DNA of 64,000 bases, taken from NCBI GenBank assembly GCA_036003045.1, contig DASYSS010000022.1:213871-277870 (forward strand), written 5' to 3'. This DNA is from Gemmatimonadaceae bacterium (GTDB lineage: Bacteria; Gemmatimonadota; Gemmatimonadetes; Gemmatimonadales; Gemmatimonadaceae). This document shows, one piece after another, positions 59,375-64,000 of this stretch (its first letter is position 1; each line of letters starts with the position of its first letter). Under the pieces are notes generated by a model that worked only from the letters and a program-made list of their open reading frames with translations, was not told the DNA's origin and made no database searches. A program made the translations under genes and the position numbers.

Positions 59375-59421
59375 TTTCTCCAAGGTGTCGTTGGAGAAAA
59401 ACGAGAAGGTTGTTTTCTCGT
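59375..59421 (-). promoter_or_regulatory. Two-hairpin leader masking the ribosome binding site of the Gfo/Idh gene
   Basis: On the minus strand, hairpin 1 is ACGAGAA-loop-TTCTCGT (59415-59421 with 59401-59407), followed at once by TTTTCTCC. Hairpin 2 is a perfect 9-bp stem TTTCTCCAA-cgacacc-TTGGAGAAA (59391-59399 with 59375-59383) whose right arm contains the GGAG ribosome binding site of the Gfo/Idh gene. GAGAAAA of hairpin 1 could instead pair with TTTTCTC of hairpin 2, so the structures are mutually exclusive. Layout resembles an attenuator coupled to start-site masking. Confidence 0.5.
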
Positions 59422-59438
59422 ACTGCGGTCGGCGCTTA

Positions 59439-61187
59439 CTAACGCTTGGAGTCGGCTAGCTGATGTACCGATTCCGCCAGCATGCGAACCTTGGCCGCAT
59501 CCGACGCCGACTTCGTATCGCCGTCGAGCGCGGATGCCAGCCGCGTGAGCGCGGTGTGCTGAGCGGCGCCCTTCATTGATTCCGCTTTGGCGAGCGCGTC
59601 GCGCGCGGCGGTGATCCGGTCGGCGGCGAGGCCGTTGTTGCGCGCGAGTTGATCCAGATACGCGCGCGGAACGGTGAAGCTCGGCGGGAACGTGTAGCGC
59701 TGCTGGTTCTGGACGTTGAGCAGGTCGACATGAATCAGCTTGGCGGCGTCGATCTCGTTCTGCGAGAGGAACTCGCTCGGCTTGAGCTCGAGAACGTCGA
59801 TGCCGCGGCCAATCTCCGATCCGTAGATCAAGCCGTTGTACCAGTAGCCGGCCCAGAAGCCGCTCAGGTAGAGCTTTGTGGAATCCATCGGGCCGCGGTC
59901 GAAGAACGCGATCTCCTTCGGGTTCGACGGATCGGTGAAGTCGAACACCGAGAGCCCGCCTTGATACCAGCCTTGGACGAGGATGTCGCGTCCCGGAACC
60001 GGAACGAGCGACCCGTTGTGCGCGACGCAGTTCTCCTGGTCGGTCTGCGGCGCGGGCATCTTGAAGTAGCCGCGCTGCGTCATCTTGCCGTTGGCGATCG
60101 TGAAGATCGCGTCCGCGCCCCACTTCGGGTTGTCGGTCGCTCGGCACTTCGGCTGCACGCCGCCGCCCCACTCGTCGCTGAACAGTACCTTCTTGCCGTC
60201 GTTGCTGAACGTGGCGGAGTGCCAATAGGCGAAATTCGGATCCGCGACCGCGTCGAGCCGCTTCGGATGCACGACGTCGCGAATGTCGAGCAGGATGCCG
60301 TTGCCCGAGCACGCGCCCGCCGCCATGCCGACGGCCGAATAGACCGTGATGTCGTGGCACTGGTCGGTGACGCTCGTGGCCTGCGTCCCTTCACCGTGCG
60401 TGCCGCCCTTCCATAAACCGGCGACGTTCCCCTCCGCGTCGGCGAAGATGCGCGGGTTGCTCACGACCTTCGCGTTTTCCGGATGGTCGAGTGGCACCTG
60501 AATGACGTCGATTCTGAACCGCGACGTGTTCTTGTCCTGTTCAGGAGGAAGCGGCGAGCAGCCCGTGAGCTCGTTGGGCGACCGCACGCCGGCCGTGCCC
60601 GACACATAGATGTAGACGTTCTTCGTGTCTTTGGGATCGACGACGAGCGTGTGCGTGTGCGATCCTCGGCAAGTCTGCACGGCCGCGACCTGCTTGGGAT
60701 GATCGATGTCCTTGACGTCGAAGATCCGCACGCCACGGAATCGCTCTTTGCTCACCGTGTCCGTCACGCCCTGGCCGCCGCAGTCGAGGCGCCCGCGCGT
60801 CTCCTCGACGGAGAAGAACAGCAGATTTCCATAGAGAGTCGGATCGCCCTGGCCGCCGGGGCAGACGAACGTGCTGCGCAACCGGGGGTTGTGCGCGTCG
60901 GAGACGTCCCACACCTGGAAGCCGTGGAAGCCGCCTTGAACGATGATGTTCCCCTTGAACGCGAGGTCGCCGTTCAAGAACCCAAAGTCTCCGGGGTCCG
61001 AGGGGTTGTAAAACCCTTCGGCCTTCTTGCCGCTGCCGAGCAGCTCCATGTTGCGCGCGGCCTGCTGAGCGTCCCACCATCCGGCCTTGAGACCCACGCG
61101 TGGGTCGGTCTGACCAATCGCCGGAAGCGCGAATAGGGCAACTGCGATGGCGGCTCGTCGCGCCGCTCCGATCAAAAAGTTCGACAT
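59439..61187 (-). CDS. Exported LVIVD-repeat (beta-propeller) protein
   Basis: Start chosen at ATG 61187 (an ATG 12 bases upstream is equally possible), giving 582 residues with a signal peptide ending LPAIGQ. The mature chain has LVIVD-type propeller blades: FHGFQVWDVSDAHNPRLRSTF, FRGVRIFDVKDIDHPKQVAAV, SVFDFTDPSNPKEIAFFD. A C-terminal helical tail follows. Cysteine count suggests disulfides. These proteins are found at the surface of environmental bacteria; role unknown. First gene of a possible four-gene minus-strand run. Confidence 0.85.
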   Translation of the reverse strand: MSNFLIGAARRAAIAVALFALPAIGQTDPRVGLKAGWWDAQQAARNMELLGSGKKAEGFYNPSDPGDFGFLNGDLAFKGNIIVQGGFHGFQVWDVSDAHNPRLRSTFVCPGGQGDPTLYGNLLFFSVEETRGRLDCGGQGVTDTVSKERFRGVRIFDVKDIDHPKQVAAVQTCRGSHTHTLVVDPKDTKNVYIYVSGTAGVRSPNELTGCSPLPPEQDKNTSRFRIDVIQVPLDHPENAKVVSNPRIFADAEGNVAGLWKGGTHGEGTQATSVTDQCHDITVYSAVGMAAGACSGNGILLDIRDVVHPKRLDAVADPNFAYWHSATFSNDGKKVLFSDEWGGGVQPKCRATDNPKWGADAIFTIANGKMTQRGYFKMPAPQTDQENCVAHNGSLVPVPGRDILVQGWYQGGLSVFDFTDPSNPKEIAFFDRGPMDSTKLYLSGFWAGYWYNGLIYGSEIGRGIDVLELKPSEFLSQNEIDAAKLIHVDLLNVQNQQRYTFPPSFTVPRAYLDQLARNNGLAADRITAARDALAKAESMKGAAQHTALTRLASALDGDTKSASDAAKVRMLAESVHQLADSKR

Positions 61188-61412
61188 TCTGGCTCTCATG
61201 TCATGGATCTCGTGGGGGGGTCAACGGCGAACGGCGCGGTGTGGCCCCGATTCGCGCCGTGCTCGTTTCCAAGCTACCCGGCGCGCCGAGCGCTTGGTAA
61301 GGCGCTCGTGGGCAAAGACTCGCGCAACGAAAAGGGATGGCTCGCAGCGTTCCGGTGCTACGAGCGGAGGGCGCGCGGTCGATCGTTCCATCCTCTCCAA
61401 CCGGATGGGCAC

Positions 61413-61616
61413 ATGCACGACACGACTTTCTCCCAAGCGGCGCCGTTGGCCGCCGACACCGTGGACACCGACGCCGAACGACAGCTCGATGATCTCGAGG
61501 ATCTCGATGACGACGACTGCTTCGAGGAACTCGGCGACTTGGGCATCCCGGACGAGCTCGAGCATTTGGGCGGATACAGCGAGTCCACGGCCCTCGAAGA
61601 CCCACCGCCAACGTAA
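61413..61616 (+). CDS. Small acidic protein (67 residues), tentative
   Basis: The ATG at 61413 opens 67 residues with about 20 Asp/Glu (AERQLDDLEDLDDDDCFEELGDL) and one Cys. It lies 94 bp before the next plus-strand gene. The composition is unlike random shadows, but there is no clear ribosome binding site and no family. A longer frame from 61203 has no support. It could be a short regulatory protein or a spurious frame. Confidence 0.4.
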   Translation: MHDTTFSQAAPLAADTVDTDAERQLDDLEDLDDDDCFEELGDLGIPDELEHLGGYSESTALEDPPPT

Positions 61617-61700
61617 CGCTTGGTCGCCGAGCGGCTGCCGGTAAGCAGATCGGGGATTCGCAGCATCCAATCGGTTGAAGGCGTCCTGGCCACAACCGAA

Positions 61701-61706
61701 AGGAGG
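61701..61706 (+). promoter_or_regulatory. Strong ribosome binding site AGGAGG
   Basis: A perfect anti-16S match four bases before the ATG at 61711; it fixes that start against in-frame alternatives at 61675. Confidence 0.85.
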
Positions 61707-61710
61707 TTCC

Positions 61711-62202
61711 ATGCTACGTCGTGCGCTCGTCCCCGTATTCGCGACCGCGCTGCTCTCGCTGGCAGCGGCGGCACCGTCGCCGACCCGAGTCGTCAAATGG
61801 CCGCCGTGGCTCTCGATCGAGTCGCCGGTAAATCCCTGGGATCCGGCCTCGCGCGGCGTGGCGTTCTACGTCCGCACGATGCTCCGCGAGGGCGTGCCGA
61901 ACGTCTCGGACATGACGGGGACCGCCTACGGTCTCGTGGACGGAAAACGCCAGACGGTCCCGCTCGAATTCGGCACGACCAACCGTCCGGGAGTCTTCTC
62001 GGTCCGCCGTTCGTGGCCGGCCGAGGGCGCATGGGTCCTGCGCGTCTCGCTGATGACCACGTCGGCGCTGCTCACGCTGGACCGCCAAGGGAACGTGGCG
62101 TCTGTCCGCATTCCGACGGAACGCGTGCACGACGACGTGTTGCCTCGCCAAGTGGCGCAGCGGGAAATCGATTCCACGCTGGCCGAGATCTCCAAACGGT
62201 GA
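61711..62202 (+). CDS. Exported protein of unknown function, ECF operon leader gene
   Basis: A 163-residue protein with signal peptide MLRRALVPVFATALLSLAAAAPS and a mature beta-rich domain (about 35-125: YVRTMLREGVPNVSDMTGTAYGLVDG, GVFSVRRSWPAEGAWVLRVSL), like a small immunoglobulin or FixH-type fold. No catalytic motif. It has the best ribosome binding site in the window. It ends 7 bp before the ECF sigma gene, so it is probably co-transcribed and may be a periplasmic sensor or target. Confidence 0.8.
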   Translation: MLRRALVPVFATALLSLAAAAPSPTRVVKWPPWLSIESPVNPWDPASRGVAFYVRTMLREGVPNVSDMTGTAYGLVDGKRQTVPLEFGTTNRPGVFSVRRSWPAEGAWVLRVSLMTTSALLTLDRQGNVASVRIPTERVHDDVLPRQVAQREIDSTLAEISKR

Positions 62203-62209
62203 CGCGCAG

Positions 62210-62794
62210 ATGCGCGCTACCGCCCGCCGCGTGACGACCGAATCGCCCGGAATGGCTTCGCGCTTGGACGGCGCCGTCGCTCTCGACGACGTCGTCCGTC
62301 GCGCGCAGTCGGGCGACGTTGCCGCGTTCGAGACATTGTACCGAGCGCACGCGCCCGCGATCTACCTGCTCTGTCACCGCATGACTCGCGACGAGCGCGA
62401 GGCGCGCGAGCTGACGCAGGACGCGTTCGTTCGGGCGTGGGAGCGGCTGCCGTCGTTTCGCGGTGACAGCGCCATCGGAACGTGGCTGCACCGGCTCGCG
62501 GTCAACGTCGTGCTCAATCGATTCCGCGCCGATCGTCGGCGCGAGCTCACCTCGCTCACCGACGATCTCCCCGCGCCGCGTACCGCCGGGTCTAACCTCG
62601 GCGCCGACGATCGAATAGACCTCGACGCGGCGATCGGTCAGCTCCCGAACGGCGCGCGCACCGTGTTCGTCCTCCACGATCTGTGCGGCTACTCCCACGA
62701 CGAGATCGCCGACATGACCGGCATCGCCGCGGGGACGGCTCGCGCTCAACTGTGGCGCGCCCGACGCGCCCTGCTTTCGATTCTTGCCCCATGA
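62210..62794 (+). CDS. ECF-type RNA polymerase sigma factor (second locus)
   Basis: A 194-residue sigma factor (ATG 62210; ATG 62252 possible). Sigma-2 spans about 30-100 (EARELTQDAFVRAWERLPSFRGDSAIGTWLHRLAVNVVLNR) and sigma-4 140-190 (LPNGARTVFVLHDLCGYSHDEIADMTGIAAGT). Four-base overlap (ATGA) with the anti-sigma gene. Similar in layout to the locus at 50163 but clearly a different lineage by sequence. Confidence 0.95.
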   Translation: MRATARRVTTESPGMASRLDGAVALDDVVRRAQSGDVAAFETLYRAHAPAIYLLCHRMTRDEREARELTQDAFVRAWERLPSFRGDSAIGTWLHRLAVNVVLNRFRADRRRELTSLTDDLPAPRTAGSNLGADDRIDLDAAIGQLPNGARTVFVLHDLCGYSHDEIADMTGIAAGTARAQLWRARRALLSILAP

Positions 62795-63489
62795 CGAATC
62801 CCTCCGCCAACCACTTATCCGAGGACGAGCGGCAGTGTGCTGCGGACGGCACGTTGGACGCCGTCAGTCGCGCGCGCGTCGACGCGCACCTCGGCGAGTG
62901 CCGAGAGTGTGCGGCCGACGTCGCCCGCCTTACCGCGCTCATGAATCGAATCGACGACAAGAGACTATCCGGATCGGCGGCGACGCTGGCGCCTGTTGTC
63001 GAAGGCCTGTGGCCTGAAATCCGTCGGCAGATCGAGAGCACGAAGGTGGTTGCGCTCGACTCCGACGAGACGGCGGCGAGGAGGTGGCGGCTGCGTGTCG
63101 ATCCGTGGGTGATCGGAGTCGCCGCATCCGTCGCGGCAATCACGGCGCTCACCGTGATCCAGATCGTTCCCCGGGTCGTCGGTTCGGTCGCCGCGACTGG
63201 AGCGAGCGCAGTCGCGGCCGACAGCACGCTCCGCTTCGCGAACGATTCGGTGGAGAGCTACCGCGAAGAGGCGGACAGGCTGATGGACGATCTCCAACTG
63301 CAACGCGCCCAGCTTTCGCCCGCGGCGCGCGAGGCGATCGACGACGATTTGAAGACGGTCGATCTCGCGATCGCCGAGCTTCAGGCGGCGGTCGCGCACG
63401 ACCCGAGGAATCCCGCGCTGCGAGCGATGCTGGCGTCGTCGTACCGTCAGAAGGTGGACGTGCTGAAAAAAATCCCCAACGCGAGCTGA
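62791..63489 (+). CDS. Anti-sigma factor with zinc motif and membrane anchor
   Basis: A 232-residue protein: ZAS motif His33-x3-Cys37-x2-Cys40 (HLGECREC), membrane helix about 107-127 (VIGVAASVAAITALTVIQIV), and a periplasmic coiled coil (150-225: YREEADRLMDDLQLQRAQLSPAAREAID...). It should hold the sigma factor at the membrane until a signal. The following gene starts 3 bp downstream. Confidence 0.9.
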   Translation: MTNPSANHLSEDERQCAADGTLDAVSRARVDAHLGECRECAADVARLTALMNRIDDKRLSGSAATLAPVVEGLWPEIRRQIESTKVVALDSDETAARRWRLRVDPWVIGVAASVAAITALTVIQIVPRVVGSVAATGASAVAADSTLRFANDSVESYREEADRLMDDLQLQRAQLSPAAREAIDDDLKTVDLAIAELQAAVAHDPRNPALRAMLASSYRQKVDVLKKIPNAS

Positions 63490-63491
63490 CG

Positions 63492-64000
63492 ATGACACGC
63501 CGAGTGCAGTTCATGACGCTCATCGCATGCCTCGCCGCCTCCATCGCCGGCGACGCACGCGCTCAAACCGGGCCCGCCCGTACGCCGAGGATTCTCGGCG
63601 CGCGTCCGGCCACGCCAGACGTCGGCGTCAAGATCTGGGTTCCCTCGGGCTCCGCGCGGCTGATCGGCTGGGATCGCGACTCGATCGTGGCGCGCGGCCG
63701 CGTCGCGTCGAACGGCAATTTCTTCTTCGCGCGCGGGCGCGACAAATCGGCGTACAAGCTCGGCGTCGAGCCGAGAGGGCCCCACGGCGACGTCGGTCCA
63801 TCGGACCTGGTGATCTACGTACCTCGCCGCGCCGGCGTTTCCATCAAGACGGTCGATGCGACGATCACCGCCGAAGGCGTCGGCGGATGGTTCTACTCGG
63901 TGTCCGGCGCGATTCGTCTTGCCGGCGACGCCGAGCACGTCGAGGCCGAGTCGATCACCGGCGACATCGACCTCGACGTCACGTCGATGCTCGTGAAGGC
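63492..64000 (+). CDS. Exported DUF4097-like protein, 3' truncated by window
   Basis: The ATG at 63492 opens a frame that runs off the right edge; 169 residues are visible. Signal peptide MTRRVQFMTLIACLAASIAGDARAQ, then a beta-rich region with a right-handed helix-like repeat (VSIKTVDATITAEGVGG, FYSVSGAIRLAGDAEHVEAESITGDIDLDV), as in DUF4097/adhesin-like parallel beta-helix proteins. It is the third gene of the sigma/anti-sigma operon and probably a surface or periplasmic target of it. Confidence 0.82.
   Translation, partial: MTRRVQFMTLIACLAASIAGDARAQTGPARTPRILGARPATPDVGVKIWVPSGSARLIGWDRDSIVARGRVASNGNFFFARGRDKSAYKLGVEPRGPHGDVGPSDLVIYVPRRAGVSIKTVDATITAEGVGGWFYSVSGAIRLAGDAEHVEAESITGDIDLDVTSMLVK

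Overview
The window is about 64 kb of uniformly GC-rich bacterial DNA with dense genes, many 1-20 bp start/stop overlaps and frequent GTG starts. The gene content is that of a diderm: TamA/TamB, a type II secretion (T2SS) locus, an extra Omp85-type barrel, lipoproteins, ADOP-type permease, two ECF sigma/anti-sigma loci and matrixins. This combination, and the style of the intergenic repeats, best fits Gemmatimonadota; that assignment is inference from gene content, as no rRNA is present. I saw no tRNA, rRNA, CRISPR array, insertion sequence or prophage.

Layout. 1-1.4 kb: the end of an M20 peptidase, then a hexamer-based tandem array and a fold-back repeat element. 1.4-10.2 kb (minus): rho, then tamA and tamB, the last two overlapping; Rho carries a long Gly/Gln/Arg-rich disordered N-terminus. 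10.6-14.2 kb: two helical-repeat proteins, an AraC-type pseudo-receiver regulator fused by overlap to a response regulator, and a 48-residue lipoprotein. 14.5-24.6 kb (plus): an 11-gene T2SS operon E-G-F-H-I-J-K-L-M-(C/P-like)-D that ends with a sigma-54 activator lacking any sensor domain.

24.5-36.6 kb: DUF4142 protein, ADOP permease, a trio of cytosolic molybdopterin enzyme, flavin reductase and DUF6510 protein, the DNA repair enzymes LigC-type ligase and LigD-type polymerase, a TIGR03118 beta-propeller lipoprotein, an M23 peptidase lipoprotein, a small lipoprotein and YhbY. 36.7-46.9 kb: two-subunit molybdenum hydroxylase divergent from a 7Fe/8Fe ferredoxin, an ICMT-like methyltransferase, alpha/beta hydrolase and thioesterase overlapping a PLP enzyme, RNase D, a SufT-like protein, and an SGNH/MBOAT acyl-transfer pair.

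47-64 kb: an Omp85-type barrel, a serine beta-lactamase-like hydrolase, ECF sigma/anti-sigma/PDZ operon, two tandem matrixins, an M28 peptidase, a minus-strand run (LVIVD-repeat protein, Gfo/Idh oxidoreductase, Tat-exported GMC gamma-like chaperone and GMC oxidoreductase), then a second ECF sigma/anti-sigma operon that runs off the window.

The most unusual property is that many gene 3' ends carry a low-complexity degenerate repeat, in at least six sequence styles (GGTGGAC, CAGCTG/AGC, CTCTGCG, CAACGG, GGTGCCC, CGCACCCC). Some form perfect palindromes that look like terminators, and some supply the stop codon and last residues of the protein. Other items worth checking are the Rho disordered region, a two-hairpin leader hiding a ribosome binding site upstream of the Gfo/Idh gene, and the sensorless sigma-54 activator inside the T2SS operon.
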